This document shows, piece by piece, positions 18,653-30,097 of a stretch of DNA of 64,000 nt; position 1 is the stretch's first letter, and each line of letters starts with the position of its first letter. The position numbers and the translations under genes are program-made. The notes below the pieces were generated by a model, which saw only the letters and a program-made list of their open reading frames with translations, searched no databases and was not told where the DNA came from. The stretch spans positions 4,650,001 to 4,714,000 of the forward strand of contig NZ_CP058907.1 of assembly GCF_013415845.1 (NCBI RefSeq), in the 5' to 3' direction. The stretch is from Rhodopseudomonas palustris (GTDB lineage: Bacteria > Pseudomonadota > Alphaproteobacteria > Rhizobiales > Xanthobacteraceae).

Positions 18653-19044
18653 CGGCGCTTGCCCTTGACCCAGTCGAGCGCTCCGTCGAGCCACAGATAC
18701 ACCAGCGCCAGCAGGAGCACGCCGATGAACACGGCGGCTTCGATCAGGCCGAGCCAGCCGGCGTCGCGCGCGGCGACCGCCCAGGCGAACAGGATCGCGG
18801 CTTCCATGTCGAAGATCACGAACAGCGCGGCGATCAGGAAGTACGGCGCGTTCAGCGGCCCCTGCTGCGGCTGTGCCGGCAGCACGCCGCCTTCGTAGGG
18901 CACGTCGGGCCGTGCACCGGAGCGCTTCTCGCGCAGCCAGGCCGCGACCACGATGATCGCCGCAACGATCCCGGCCGACAGCGCGACGTGGATAGCGAGT
19001 GCGGCGCCCGAATTGATCGGAAGGGTCAGATCACCCACCGGCAA
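18649..19044 (-). CDS. nuoA: NADH-quinone oxidoreductase subunit A
   Basis: 131-residue, three-helix membrane subunit and first gene of the 13-gene operon (A, B, CD, E-N). The conserved loop [17 protein letters not shown] precedes the [19 protein letters not shown] helix; this loop lies at the quinone/proton interface. No gene lies upstream on this strand, so the operon promoter should be at about 19050-19200, where a FixK-type box is found. Confidence 0.95.
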   Translation of the reverse strand: MPVGDLTLPINSGAALAIHVALSAGIVAAIIVVAAWLREKRSGARPDVPYEGGVLPAQPQQGPLNAPYFLIAALFVIFDMEAAILFAWAVAARDAGWLGLIEAAVFIGVLLLALVYLWLDGALDWVKGKRR

Positions 19045-19151
19045 GGCTCCAACAAACAGCGGAAGAGCGGATCACGAAGCGATCCGACGTGGGGTGTAGA
19101 AGTCGGGTTGTTAACGCATCGTCACCATGCCATCCGACCCGTCAAGGCTGG

Positions 19152-19165
19152 TTGACGCGGATCAA
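19152..19165 (-). promoter_or_regulatory. FixK/FNR-type box upstream of nuoA
   Basis: TTGACGCGGATCAA fits the FNR/FixK palindrome TTGAY-N4-RTCAA with both half sites intact. Its centre is about 115 bp before the nuoA start codon. The 438-bp gap that holds it (19045-19482) also serves the divergent ABC transporter gene, 318 bp away, but nuoA is the nearer target. No other feature is recognised in the gap. Confidence 0.65.
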
Positions 19166-19482
19166 CTCCGCGACCACGACAATGTGAGATTCCCGCTGTG
19201 ATTTCCTGTACTTGGAACCCGGTAGAGGAGATCGGAAAGCCCCGCGGGGCAGTGCTTAGGCGGCTGTTGCCGACGCTTGCTTGGTCTCCGAATCGGGATC
19301 GTCCACCGTCTGCGGCACGTTGCCACGTTGAGCGACGATGGCCACACGGCGCGAACGCCGGTGATTGTCCGAGGCGCACCGCTTATCGGTCCGATCGACG
19401 GTGGCCCGTGGACGAATGCGCGAACACATTTCGCCCGAGGCTGAAATGATCTAACGATAATTGTTCCGTCCTGGGCTGGCCG

Positions 19483-21282
<1,800 letters not shown>

Positions 21283-21451
21283 TCGGTCGAATTTCAGCCC
21301 TTTTCGTCCCCGATTACCCGGGGCCAAGCCCTGTTCTGCGGGCGCGAGCCGGTATAGGGTCGGGTTTGCTGGGGCCACCGCCTGAAAACCCGAACTTCAC
21401 CGTGCCGAGATCTCGTCGGCGCGACGGAACTCACAGGACCGGAATCGGAAC

Positions 21452-22918
21452 GTGCCTTTCATCACTGCACAGCCTCGCCGCTCATCCTCGTTTTTGACCA
21501 TCGTCGTGGCAGCGTTGTTGTCGCTGACCGTGCTGCCGCGCGTCGCGAACGCCGAAGCGCTACTGTTGATCGAGGCCGATACCGGCAAGGTGCTGCAGGC
21601 CGACAATGCTACCTACCCGTGGCATCCGGCGTCCGTCACCAAGCTGATGACGCTGTATGTGACACTGCAGGCGGTGAAGCAGGGCCGCCTCACCCCGGAC
21701 ACGCTGCTGACGGTGTCGCCGATCGCCTCGGCGCAATCGCCATCGAAGATGGGCTTCCGCGCCGGCACCCAGGTCACCGTCGACAACGCGCTGAAGATGA
21801 TGATGGTGAAGTCGGCCAACGACATGGCCGTGGTGTTGGCCGAAGGCGTCGGCGGTTCGATCGACGGCTTCTCGGCGATGATGAACGATACCGCGGCGCG
21901 GCTCGGGATGACGCAGACCCACTACGTCAATCCCAACGGCCTGCCCGCCGACGAGCAGGTGACCTCGGCGCGCGACCTCGCGATCCTGGCCCGCGCCATC
22001 ATCCGCGACCTGCCCGAATACGAATACTACGTCCACATTCCGGCGATCCGCTTCGGCAAGCGGGTGACGCGGAACTTCAACAAGCTGATCGGCCGCTATC
22101 CCGGCGCCGACGGATTCAAGACCGGATTTATCTGCGCCTCGGGCTACAACCTCGTGGCGAGCGCCACGCGTAATGGTCGCCGTCTGATCGCCGTAGTGCT
22201 CGGCGCCAATTCCGGTCAGGATCGCGCCGTGAAGGCCGCGCAACTCTTGGAGCGCGGGTTCTCGACCAACACGCTCGCCTGGCTGACGCCGTCGCTCGGC
22301 ACCGTCGACAATCTGGCGCCGATCGCCGCCGCGCCCCCGGATCTGCGCGACGAAATGTGCGGGCCGAAGCGCAAGCGCCCGGCCAGCGACGAAGACGAAA
22401 CCGTCGCCAATGCGCTGTCGGGCAATCCGGTGATGTCGATGTTCCAGCCGCCGGCGCTGCGGCCGGTCGACATGGTCGCCGCCGAACCCGAACCGACCCA
22501 GCCGGTGCTGGTCTATACCGGCCCGACCCGCACCGGTCCGGCGCTGATCGCGGCGGAGACCAGCGACGCCGAGCGGCAGGCCGTCAAGCCGGCCAAGAAG
22601 AAGAAAGCCCGGGTCGCGAAGAAAAACGACACCGCTTCAGAAGGTCAGGAAGCCAGCGTCGACCAGGCCGCGCCGAAGGGCACGAAGCCGCGTACCGCGG
22701 TGATCGTCGATACCAACAAGCCGGCTACCAAACCGGCTGCTGGCGCCAAGCCCACTGCGGGCAAGCCCACTGCGGGCAAGCACACCGGCGCCAAGCACGC
22801 CACGGCGAAGCCAGAAGCGGCCGCCGACAAGCCGGCTGCACCGACGAAGCCGAAGCCGAAGGCCGCTGCGAAGCCGGCATCGAACAGCGCCACCAGCGAC
22901 GCCAAACCGAAATCCTGA
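21452..22918 (+). CDS. D-alanyl-D-alanine carboxypeptidase (low-molecular-weight penicillin-binding protein)
   Basis: 488 residues with a GTG start. A signal peptide (about 1-34, cleaved after VANA) leads to a peptidase S11 domain that trims peptidoglycan side chains in the periplasm. The catalytic triad motifs are S61-V-T-K64, S121-A-N123 and K223-T-G. The segment after about 290 is disordered and rich in Lys, Ala and Pro, with PKKKK-like basic clusters and short repeats of KPTAG. Such tails may bind the wall or membrane, but here that is inference. It is monocistronic. Confidence 0.92.
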   Translation: MPFITAQPRRSSSFLTIVVAALLSLTVLPRVANAEALLLIEADTGKVLQADNATYPWHPASVTKLMTLYVTLQAVKQGRLTPDTLLTVSPIASAQSPSKMGFRAGTQVTVDNALKMMMVKSANDMAVVLAEGVGGSIDGFSAMMNDTAARLGMTQTHYVNPNGLPADEQVTSARDLAILARAIIRDLPEYEYYVHIPAIRFGKRVTRNFNKLIGRYPGADGFKTGFICASGYNLVASATRNGRRLIAVVLGANSGQDRAVKAAQLLERGFSTNTLAWLTPSLGTVDNLAPIAAAPPDLRDEMCGPKRKRPASDEDETVANALSGNPVMSMFQPPALRPVDMVAAEPEPTQPVLVYTGPTRTGPALIAAETSDAERQAVKPAKKKKARVAKKNDTASEGQEASVDQAAPKGTKPRTAVIVDTNKPATKPAAGAKPTAGKPTAGKHTGAKHATAKPEAAADKPAAPTKPKPKAAAKPASNSATSDAKPKS

Positions 22919-23189
22919 TCGCCTCGCAGCAGGCTTCATTGCCCTGTTGCTGCCGTAGGTTGATTCCATTGACCGCCGCCGCACTGCGGCGTGCGGCCGC
23001 TTGCGTTCGGAGTTGGCTTCGCTCAATACTCCGCGCAACGGGAGGTCGGACACGGTTATCGAGTACTTCTTTCGCAGCGCAGCAAACAACCTGCGGCGTC
23101 TTTCGGCGAATTCGCCGTGCCCGACCGATATGCAACAATCATAACGCACGGAGCGATGCGCTTCGGGCAGGCGACACGAGGAACACACC

Positions 23190-24881
23190 ATGGAGCGGAT
23201 CTGGCTCAAGCAATACCCGCCGGGAGTCCCGGCCGACATCGACGTGACGCAGTATCCCTCGCTGGTCGACCTGTTCGAGGAAAGCTTCCGTAAGTACGGC
23301 GACCGCAAGGCCTTCATCTGCATGGATAAGGCGATCACCTATCGCGAGCTCGACGAGATGTCGGTCGCGCTGGGCGCCTACCTGCAGGGCAAGGGTCTTC
23401 AGCAGGGCGCGCGCGTCGCGCTGATGATGCCGAACGTGCTGCAGTATCCGGTGGCGATCGCCGCGGTGTTGCGCGCCGGCTTCGCGGTGGTCAACGTCAA
23501 CCCGCTGTACACGCCGCGCGAGCTCGAGCACCAGCTTAAGGATTCCGGCGCCGAAGCCATCATCGTGCTGGAGAACTTCGCCCACACCGTCGAGCAGGTG
23601 ATCGCCCGCACCCCGGTCAAGCACATCATCGTCGGTGCGATGGGCGACATGCTCGGCTTCAAGGGCGTGATCGTCAATCTGGTGGTCCGCAAAGTGAAAA
23701 AGATGGTGCCGGCGTTTTCGCTTCCCGGTGCGGTCTCGTTCAACGACGCGGTCTCGGCCGGCCGCGGCCAGAAGTTCACCAAGCCGGCGATCGGTCCCGA
23801 GAGCGTCGCCTTCCTGCAATACACCGGCGGCACCACTGGCGTCTCCAAGGGCGCGACGCTGCTGCACCGCAACGTGGTGGCGAACGTGCTGCAGAACGAC
23901 GCCTGGCTGCAGCCGGCGCTCGCCAAGCCGCCGCATGTCGACCAGCTGTTCATCGTCTGCGCGCTGCCGCTGTACCACATCTTCGCGCTGACCGCGTGCT
24001 ACCTGCTCGGGATGCGCGCCGGCGGCGTCAACCTGCTGATCCCGAACCCGCGCGACATCCCGGGCTTCATCAAGGAACTGATGAAGTATCAGGTCAACAG
24101 CTTCCCGGCCGTCAACACGCTGTACAACGGCCTGCTCCACGCGCCGGGCTTCGACAAGGTCGACTTCTCCAAGCTGAAGATCTCCAACGGCGGCGGCATG
24201 GCAGTGCAACGTCCGGTCGCTGAAGCCTGGCTGAAGATGACCGGCTGCCCGATCGCCGAAGGCTACGGCCTGTCCGAGACCGCGCCGGTGCTGACCTGTA
24301 ACCCCGCGACCGTCACCGAATTCAACGGCACTATCGGACTTCCGATGCCGTCGACCGAGCTCTCGATCCGCGATGAAGAGGGCAAGGAAGTGCCGTTCGG
24401 CACCGCGGGCGAGATCTGCGCCAAGGGTCCACAGGTGATGTCGGGCTACTGGAATCGTCCCGACGAGACCGCGCTGGTGATGACAGCCGATGGCTTCTTC
24501 CGCACCGGCGATATCGGCGTGATGTCGCCCGACGGCTTCACCAAGATCGTCGACCGCAAAAAGGATATGATCCTGGTCTCCGGCTTCAACGTCTATCCGA
24601 ACGAGGTCGAGGAAGTGGTCGCCAGCCATCCCGGCGTGCTGGAATGCGCGGTGATCGGCGTCCCCGACTCGCGCACCGGCGAAGCCGTCAAGGCGTTCGT
24701 GGTGAAGAAGGACCCGGATGTCACCGCCGAGGACATCATCAAGTTCTGCCACCACGAACTGACCAACTACAAAGTGCCGCGGCAGATCGAATTCCGCACC
24801 ACGCTGCCGAAGACCAATGTCGGCAAGATCCTGCGCCGCGAACTGCGCGACGAGAAGAAGAGCAACCAGGCGGCGGCGTAA
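23190..24881 (+). CDS. fadD: Long-chain fatty acid-CoA ligase
   Basis: 563-residue ANL-superfamily enzyme that activates fatty acids with ATP and CoA. Motifs are the P-loop YTGGTTGVSKGA (about 211-222), GYGLSETAPV, the hinge-side FRTGDIGVMSPDGF and DRKKDMILVSGFNVYP, and the C-terminal catalytic Lys in NVGKILRREL. The length and the hydrophobic stretch TPVKHIIVGAMGDMLGF are typical of FadD. The start is the ATG after GAGGAACACACC. It stands alone with a REP pair downstream. Confidence 0.93.
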   Translation: MERIWLKQYPPGVPADIDVTQYPSLVDLFEESFRKYGDRKAFICMDKAITYRELDEMSVALGAYLQGKGLQQGARVALMMPNVLQYPVAIAAVLRAGFAVVNVNPLYTPRELEHQLKDSGAEAIIVLENFAHTVEQVIARTPVKHIIVGAMGDMLGFKGVIVNLVVRKVKKMVPAFSLPGAVSFNDAVSAGRGQKFTKPAIGPESVAFLQYTGGTTGVSKGATLLHRNVVANVLQNDAWLQPALAKPPHVDQLFIVCALPLYHIFALTACYLLGMRAGGVNLLIPNPRDIPGFIKELMKYQVNSFPAVNTLYNGLLHAPGFDKVDFSKLKISNGGGMAVQRPVAEAWLKMTGCPIAEGYGLSETAPVLTCNPATVTEFNGTIGLPMPSTELSIRDEEGKEVPFGTAGEICAKGPQVMSGYWNRPDETALVMTADGFFRTGDIGVMSPDGFTKIVDRKKDMILVSGFNVYPNEVEEVVASHPGVLECAVIGVPDSRTGEAVKAFVVKKDPDVTAEDIIKFCHHELTNYKVPRQIEFRTTLPKTNVGKILRRELRDEKKSNQAAA

Positions 24882-24906
24882 CGCCAGCCCTTCTCTTGCC
24901 CTCCAC

Positions 24907-25006
24907 GTCATTCCGGGGCGCGGCCGAACGGCCGCGAACCCGGAATCTCGCAGTTACTGTGCCCGTGTCAGATTCCGGGTTCGCGCTACGCGCGCCCCGG
25001 AATGAC
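24907..25006. repeat. REP-like palindrome pair (family A)
   Basis: Two inverted copies of the GTCATTCCGGGG...AACCCGGAATCT element, at 24907-24948 and 24971-25006. They are the same family as those at 32221, 34224, 41284, 45695, 52262 and 61107. The pair could fold into a long cruciform or transcript hairpin after fadD. Confidence 0.85.
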
Positions 25007-25123
25007 GGCGTGACACGTTGAGCGCGCCGCCGCCGACCCGCACAAACACCTGCCCGATCCCGCAATATTGTCACTGTCATACCCGCGGGCTAGAAATCAT
25101 CCGCACAACAGGGAGAGATACCG

Positions 25124-25609
25124 ATGACGATCAAGGTTGGCGACCGCCTGCCCGACGCGCAGTTTCGGGTAATGACCGAAGACGGTGTGCAGGTGAAGAC
25201 CACCGACGATATCTTCAAGGGCAAGAAGGTGGCGCTGTTCGCCGTTCCGGGCGCTTACACGGGAACCTGCCACAAGATGCATCTGCCGAGCATCTTCCTC
25301 AACGCCTATGCGATGAAGGACAAGGGCGTCGACACCATCGTGATCGTCTCGGTCAACGACGCCTTCGTGATGAGCGCCTGGAAGCGCGACACCGACCAGC
25401 GCAACGAAGCGATCTTCCTCGGCGACGGCAATGCCGACTTCACCAAGGCGATTGGCATGGAAATGGACGGCTCGGGCTTCGGCCTCGGCACCCGCTCGCT
25501 GCGCTATTCGATGGTGGTCGAAGACGGCGTGGTGAAGACCCTCAACCTCGAGCCGAATCCCGGCAAGGTCGAAGTCTCCGGCGGCGACACGCTGCTCGGG
25601 CAGTTGTGA
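25124..25609 (+). CDS. Peroxiredoxin, Prx5/hybrid type (redoxin domain)
   Basis: 161-residue redoxin-family peroxidase. The peroxidatic cysteine is Cys49 in PGAYTGTCHKMHLPS, the motif of Prx5-type atypical peroxiredoxins. It reduces H2O2 and organic peroxides, probably with glutaredoxin or thioredoxin as donor. The start follows GGGAGAG. It faces rnhA in convergent orientation, with a repeat element between. Confidence 0.93.
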   Translation: MTIKVGDRLPDAQFRVMTEDGVQVKTTDDIFKGKKVALFAVPGAYTGTCHKMHLPSIFLNAYAMKDKGVDTIVIVSVNDAFVMSAWKRDTDQRNEAIFLGDGNADFTKAIGMEMDGSGFGLGTRSLRYSMVVEDGVVKTLNLEPNPGKVEVSGGDTLLGQL

Positions 25610-25645
25610 ACTGATAGCGGGCGCCCTTCGCCCCAACGACCAACG

Positions 25646-25745
25646 TCATCGCCCGGCTTGTCCGGGCGATCTCGTATTCCAGGGCGTTCGTGCTGAACTA
25701 ACAGGCTCTCTGGGATACTGGATCACCCGCATGCGCGGGTGACGA
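25646..25745. repeat. Dispersed repeat, family C
   Basis: Element built from TCATCGCCCGGCTTGTCCGG..., GTATTCCAG... and a mirrored GGATACTGGATCACCCGC...GCGGGTGACG. It shares its pattern with the copies at 29262-29520. It lies between convergent genes. Confidence 0.6.
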
Positions 25746-25759
25746 CGACGGTGAAGCGA

Positions 25760-26227
25760 TTACTTCACCCGCGACTTCATCCGGTTCTCAGTGAGGCCAT
25801 CCCGCGCCAATTGATCGGCGCGCTCGTTTTCGGCGTGGCCGGCGTGGCCTTTGACCCAGTGCCAGCGGATGCTGTGGGTCTTCAGCGCGGCGTCGAGGCG
25901 CTGCCAAAGATCGACGTTCTTCACCGGCTTCTTGTCGGCGGTCTTCCAGCCGTTGCGCTTCCAATTGTGAATCCAGCTGCCGATGCCGTTCTTCACATAT
26001 TGGCTGTCGGTATAGAGATCGACGGAACACGGCCGCGTCAGCGCTTCGAGCGCCGAGATCGCCGCCAATAACTCCATCCGATTGTTGGTGGTGTGGGGCT
26101 CCCCGCCCTTCAGCTCTTTTTCGACGTCGCCGAATTTGAGGATGGCGCCCCAGCCGCCGGGGCCGGGATTCCCGGAGCAGGCGCCGTCGGTGTGGATGAT
26201 CACCGGCTTCTGGTCGGCCTCGCTCAC
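25760..26227 (-). CDS. rnhA: Ribonuclease HI
   Basis: 155-residue RNase H that removes RNA from RNA-DNA hybrids. The catalytic carboxylates are Asp14 ([11 protein letters not shown]), Glu52 (RMELLA), Asp74 (YTDSQYV) and Asp138 (ERADQLA), and the basic handle [15 protein letters not shown] is present. The start is a GTG at 26227 overlapping the thrB stop by 4 nt (GTGA). The ispH-thrB-rnhA order is common in alphaproteobacteria. Confidence 0.96.
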   Translation of the reverse strand: MSEADQKPVIIHTDGACSGNPGPGGWGAILKFGDVEKELKGGEPHTTNNRMELLAAISALEALTRPCSVDLYTDSQYVKNGIGSWIHNWKRNGWKTADKKPVKNVDLWQRLDAALKTHSIRWHWVKGHAGHAENERADQLARDGLTENRMKSRVK

Positions 26228-27207
26228 GCCACCGCCCCTGCGATCTCGACACCATAGTCGCGAATCCCGGCGACATTTTGCTGGAATCGCAGCTTGCGGA
26301 CGTACTCCATCGGGTCCTTCGGCTTCACCAGCGCGCCTTCCGGCACGTTGAGCCAGTCGACCAGCCGGGTCAGCAGAAAGCGCAGCGCGGCGCCGCGGGC
26401 GAGCAGCGGCAGCGCGGCCTGCTCGGCGGCATCGAGCGGACGCTCGCGCGTGTAGGCGCTGAGCAGCGCCCTCGCCTTGGTGACGTTGAAGGCGTGGTCG
26501 GCCTCGAAGCACCAGGCGTTCAGGCAGATCGCCACGTCGTAGGCGAGTAGGTCGTTGCAGGCGAAGGTGAAGTCGATGATGCCCGAAACGTCGTCGCCGA
26601 TGAAGAACACGTTGTCCGGGAACAGGTCGGCGTGGATCAGCCCCTGCGGCAGATCGGACGGCCACACCCCGCTTTCCAGATAGCTCAGTTCAGCGGCCAG
26701 AAAATCGCGCAGGCCCGGCTGCACCTCGTCGGCGCGCGCCTCGGCGGCGGCGAACAGCGGCCGCCAGCCGGCGACCGACAGCGCGTTCGCGCGCTTCATC
26801 GCAAAGTCGCGGCCGGCCAGATGCATCTTGGCGAGCGCCTGGCCGACGCCGGCGCAATGCACCACGCTCGGTTTGCGCGGCCACACCCCGTCGAGGAAGC
26901 TGATGATCGCCGCCGGACGGCCGGCGAGCGTCGCCAGCGTACGGCCTTCGCGATCGGCGACCGGCTGCGGGCAATTGATGCCGCTGTCCGCCAGATGCGT
27001 CATCAGCGACAAAAAGAACGGCAGATCGTCGCGGGCGACGCGCTTTTCATACAGCGTCAGGATGAAATAGCCGCGCGAGGTGTGCAGCAGGAAGTTGGAG
27101 TTCTCGACGCCTTCGGCGATGCCTTTGTAGGACAACAAGTCGCCGATGTCGTAGCGGCTCAGGAAATCCGCAAGCTCGTCGGCGGCGACGTCGGTATAGA
27201 CCGCCAT
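26224..27207 (-). CDS. thrB: Homoserine kinase (ThrB, choline-kinase fold)
   Basis: 327-residue kinase of the aminoglycoside-phosphotransferase fold that phosphorylates homoserine on the way to threonine. The catalytic motif is [13 protein letters not shown], followed by the metal-binding [11 protein letters not shown]. The N-terminus ([16 protein letters not shown]) matches the alphaproteobacterial ThrB type, not the GHMP type of E. coli. It lies 101 bp downstream of ispH. Confidence 0.94.
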   Translation of the reverse strand: MAVYTDVAADELADFLSRYDIGDLLSYKGIAEGVENSNFLLHTSRGYFILTLYEKRVARDDLPFFLSLMTHLADSGINCPQPVADREGRTLATLAGRPAAIISFLDGVWPRKPSVVHCAGVGQALAKMHLAGRDFAMKRANALSVAGWRPLFAAAEARADEVQPGLRDFLAAELSYLESGVWPSDLPQGLIHADLFPDNVFFIGDDVSGIIDFTFACNDLLAYDVAICLNAWCFEADHAFNVTKARALLSAYTRERPLDAAEQAALPLLARGAALRFLLTRLVDWLNVPEGALVKPKDPMEYVRKLRFQQNVAGIRDYGVEIAGAVA

Positions 27208-27275
27208 GGCGTGATCCGATCAGAAGGAAAAAAGCTGGCGGCTTCCTAGACCAAGACGGGGCGCGATGAAAGGGC

Positions 27276-27298
27276 ACCCCGGGGGGAGGCCCCCGGGT
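27276..27298 (-). terminator. GC-rich hairpin after ispH
   Basis: An inverted repeat pairing ACCCGGGGG with CCCCCGGGGT lies 11 bp beyond the ispH stop. The T-run is weak on the minus strand (CCCTTTC), so it may only attenuate transcription into thrB. Confidence 0.45.
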
Positions 27299-27308
27299 CT
27301 TGCCGCGG

Positions 27309-28271
27309 TTATTCCGCGGCGTCGGGGCGCAGCACCCGCGGCACCGGGAAGAACTCGTTTTCTTCCGCCGCCGACACCGTCTCGACCGACAGGTCGAACC
27401 GCTCGGCGAAGGCGCCCATGATCTCCTCGACGATCACCTCGGGGGCGGAGGCCCCGGCGGTGAGGCCGAGCACCTTGATGCCCTCGAACTGGCTCCAGTC
27501 GAGATCCGAGGCGCGCTGCACCAGCACCGCGACCTTGCAGCCCTCGCGCTCGGCGACTTCGCGTAGCCGCTGCGAGTTCGACGAATTCGGCGCGCCGACC
27601 ACGATCATGGCATCGACCACCGGCGCCACCTTCTTCACCGCCGCCTGGCGGTTGGTGGTGGCGTAGCAGATGTCTTCCTTGTGCGGCCCGGAGATGTTCG
27701 GGAAGCGCTCGCGCAGCACGGTGACGATGCCGGCGGTGTCGTCGATCGACAGCGTGGTCTGGGTGACGAAGGCGAGGTTGTTGGGGTCCTTCGGCTGATA
27801 CGCCTCGGCATCGGCCGCGGTCTCGATCAGCGTCACCGCGCCGGCCGGGAGCTGGCCGAGGGTGCCGACCACTTCGGGGTGGTGGGAATGGCCGATCAGC
27901 AGGATCTCGCGGCCGCGCTTGAAATGGATCGCCGCCTCGCGGTGCACCTTGGTGACCAGCGGGCAGGTGGCGTCGATCGAGAAGAAATTCCGCGACAGCG
28001 CGTGTTCCGGCACCGATTTCGGCACGCCGTGGGCGGAGAACACCACCGGCGCCTTGGTGTCCGGAATCTCTTCCAGCTCCTCGACGAAGATCGCGCCCTT
28101 GGCGCGCAGGCTGTCGACCACGTATTTGTTATGGACGATCTCGTGCCGGACATAGACCGGGGCGCCGTACAGCGCGAGCGCCCGTTCGACGGTATCGATC
28201 GCCCGCACCACGCCGGCGCAGAACCCGCGCGGCGAGCACAACACGATTTTCAGCGGCGATTTGGCGAGCAT
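27309..28271 (-). CDS. ispH: 4-hydroxy-3-methylbut-2-enyl diphosphate reductase
   Basis: 320-residue Fe-S enzyme, last step of the MEP isoprenoid pathway (HMBPP to IPP and DMAPP). The three cluster cysteines are in SPRGFCAGV (Cys18), DATCPLV and [11 protein letters not shown], and the substrate histidines and Glu lie in SAHGVP and [10 protein letters not shown] start at MLAKSPLK; a longer frame from 28331 adds an unrelated 20 residues. The pathway feeds carotenoid and bacteriochlorophyll side chains. Confidence 0.96.
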   Translation of the reverse strand: MLAKSPLKIVLCSPRGFCAGVVRAIDTVERALALYGAPVYVRHEIVHNKYVVDSLRAKGAIFVEELEEIPDTKAPVVFSAHGVPKSVPEHALSRNFFSIDATCPLVTKVHREAAIHFKRGREILLIGHSHHPEVVGTLGQLPAGAVTLIETAADAEAYQPKDPNNLAFVTQTTLSIDDTAGIVTVLRERFPNISGPHKEDICYATTNRQAAVKKVAPVVDAMIVVGAPNSSNSQRLREVAEREGCKVAVLVQRASDLDWSQFEGIKVLGLTAGASAPEVIVEEIMGAFAERFDLSVETVSAAEENEFFPVPRVLRPDAAE

Positions 28272-28530
28272 TGGCAGCGATCCGGGGGCCTGGGCGCCGA
28301 GCAGAACCGGCGGAAAACGGGCGCACGCCAACGGCGTTGCGCAGCGGTCGAACGGGGTAGGAATTGGGCCGGGTTTGCGGCACTGTCAAGGCCGGATCAC
28401 CTGCACTTTAGCAAGGCTCCTTGCGCGGCAAGCCCCGGACAGCATATATAAGCGGCAATTCCCGTCATCCTCGACGACCCGCCTTGCCTCAGGACGAATC
28501 CGGAGGGGCAAGGGACAAAGGAGATTTGCC

Positions 28531-29247
28531 ATGAGCAACGCACCGCTGATGCCGAAGGCCACCGCCGTCTGGCTGCTCGACAACACGGCGTTGACGTTCG
28601 ATCAGGTCGCCGACTTCACCAAGATGCACGTCTTGGAGGTCAAGGCGATCGCCGACGGCGACGCCGCCCAGGGCATCAAGGGCATGGACCCGATTTCGAC
28701 CGGCCAGCTCACCCGCGACGAGATCGAAAAGGGCGAAGGCGATCCGGACTACCGCCTGAAGCTGGCCGAGAGCAAGGTGGTGCTGCCGCAGGCCGCCAAG
28801 AAGAAGGGCCCGCGCTACACCCCGGTGTCGCGCCGCCACGAGCGCCCGAGCGCGATCCTGTGGCTGGTGCGCAACCATCCGGAGCTGAAGGACGCGCAGA
28901 TCATGCGCCTGGTCGGCACCACCAAGACCACGATCGCTTCGGTGCGCGACCGCACCCACTGGAACGCCGCGACCCTGACCCCGATGGACCCGGTGACGCT
29001 CGGCCTGTGCTCGCAGCTCGACCTCGACTTCGAGGTGCAGCGCGCCGCCAAGGAAAAGCCGATCGACCAGCAGTACGGCGGCGCCACCCTGCTGCCGGCC
29101 TCCGAGACCACCCGCAAGGAAGCCGAGTTCGAAGCGGCGACCTCCGGCAAGAGCCAGGAAGACCTCGACGTCGACGCGGTGTTCGCCAAGCTCAAGACCA
29201 TCGGTGGCAAGAAGCACGACGACGAGGACGAAGAAGGCGGCTTCTGA
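28531..29247 (+). CDS. DUF1013/TrcR-type cell-cycle transcriptional regulator
   Basis: 238-residue protein of the alphaproteobacteria-restricted DUF1013 family, recently renamed TrcR. The conserved N-terminal half includes ATAVWLLDNTALTFDQVADF, which looks like a helix-turn-helix, and a central HERPSAILWLVRNHPELKD followed by GTTKTTIASVRDRTHWN, a second HTH-like segment. The C-terminus is acidic (KKHDDEDEEGGF). The start is supported by AAAGGAG at 28517-28523. It probably binds DNA or RNA polymerase; the target is not visible here. Confidence 0.85.
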   Translation: MSNAPLMPKATAVWLLDNTALTFDQVADFTKMHVLEVKAIADGDAAQGIKGMDPISTGQLTRDEIEKGEGDPDYRLKLAESKVVLPQAAKKKGPRYTPVSRRHERPSAILWLVRNHPELKDAQIMRLVGTTKTTIASVRDRTHWNAATLTPMDPVTLGLCSQLDLDFEVQRAAKEKPIDQQYGGATLLPASETTRKEAEFEAATSGKSQEDLDVDAVFAKLKTIGGKKHDDEDEEGGF

Positions 29248-29261
29248 GCCGCCGACCCTCA

Positions 29262-29520
29262 CGGTCATCGCCCGCGCAGGCGGAGGATGACGGATCGAAC
29301 GCGTTGCGGCTCCGCGGCCGGCATCAGCGCGAAGCGCCCTCCTCACCGTCATCGCCCGCGCAGGCGGGCGACCCAGTATTCCAGAGCGCACGTTGCTGAT
29401 CGCGGACGCTCTGCAATACTCGATCCTCCGCCTGCGCGGAGGATGACGGACCGGCCGCGTTGCGGCTCCGCGGCCGGCATCAGCGCAAAGCGGCCTCCTC
29501 ATCGTCATCGCCCGCTCCCC
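29262..29520. repeat. Cluster of dispersed repeat family C
   Basis: At least three related segments carry TCATCGCCCGCGCAGGCGG, AGTATTCCAGAG and the mirrored GGATCCTCC-like GATCCTCCGCCTGCGCGG, separated by short spacers with a repeated GCGTTGCGGCTCCGCGGCCG. The cluster extends into the 3' end of the next minus-strand gene. Confidence 0.65.
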
Positions 29521-29882
29521 GCCTTGCGTCCACCGCGCATCCGCTCGCCGTGCTGCCGCCGCGCCAGCGCCTGATCGCGGCGGCGGCGCTGCAGGTTGGT
29601 GTACAGCGTGTCGATGATCTTCCACTGTGGCTCGGTCGGCGGGTCCATCGGCACGACGGCGCAGAGCATCGGCGTGCGGCAGCCGCGCGCCCGGCGGCAG
29701 TCCTTCACTGGGCAGCGCTTGTGCGCCTGCGCTTCATCTGCCAGCGCGCGCTGCAGCGCGCGGCGGGCCGCCAGCATGTCGATTTCGAGCCGAAGCTGCG
29801 CCCGCTCGGCGCTGGCTTGCTGCTCGAGCGTATCCAGCCGCGCGTGATCCCAGCTGAGGTGTTCGGTCGGCCAAGTCGGCAT
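29505..29882 (-). CDS. Hypothetical Cys-containing small protein
   Basis: 125 residues, not recognised. Residues 15-55 form a charged amphipathic helix, possibly a coiled coil (LEQQASAERAQLRLEIDML), followed by a four-Cys patch (CPVKDCRRARGC and MLC) that could bind metal, then a basic C-terminus rich in Arg. The start at 29882 follows AGGAGGGAGC on the minus strand, a good ribosome site, which supports real coding. The last few codons run into a repeat cluster. Confidence 0.6.
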   Translation of the reverse strand: MPTWPTEHLSWDHARLDTLEQQASAERAQLRLEIDMLAARRALQRALADEAQAHKRCPVKDCRRARGCRTPMLCAVVPMDPPTEPQWKIIDTLYTNLQRRRRDQALARRQHGERMRGGRKAGSGR

Positions 29883-29998
29883 CGCTCCCTCCTGATGCTG
29901 ATACCAGCGGGCGCGCGCGCATGCGGCGGCGTTGCCCGCAAAAGCCTTGCGTGAGTGGTGGGTTCAGGGGGCCTCCGGTCGGCCATCGGGCCGAGGGA

Positions 29999-30097
29999 GG
30001 TGGAGCGCCGAAAGACGCGCCTTTGGTAGTACCCGCGGCCTCATGCCTCGGATCGCCGAAGCGCGAGCGCCGCGGAAACGTCTTTCGACGCTCCACC
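29999..30097. ncRNA. Long near-perfect hairpin, possible structured RNA or repeat
   Basis: The arms at 29999-30017 and 30079-30097 pair over 19 bp with one mismatch (GGTGGAGCGCCGAAAGACG). A nested 7-bp stem, CCGCGGC (30033-30039) with GCCGCGG (30069-30075), lies inside. It sits in a 504-bp gene-free stretch (29883-30386) that also ends in a CGCCCC/GGGGCG hairpin near 30313-30330. I see no open frame with a ribosome site here. The stretch resembles a long intergenic repeat I associate with Bradyrhizobium and Rhodopseudomonas. Confidence 0.4.
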
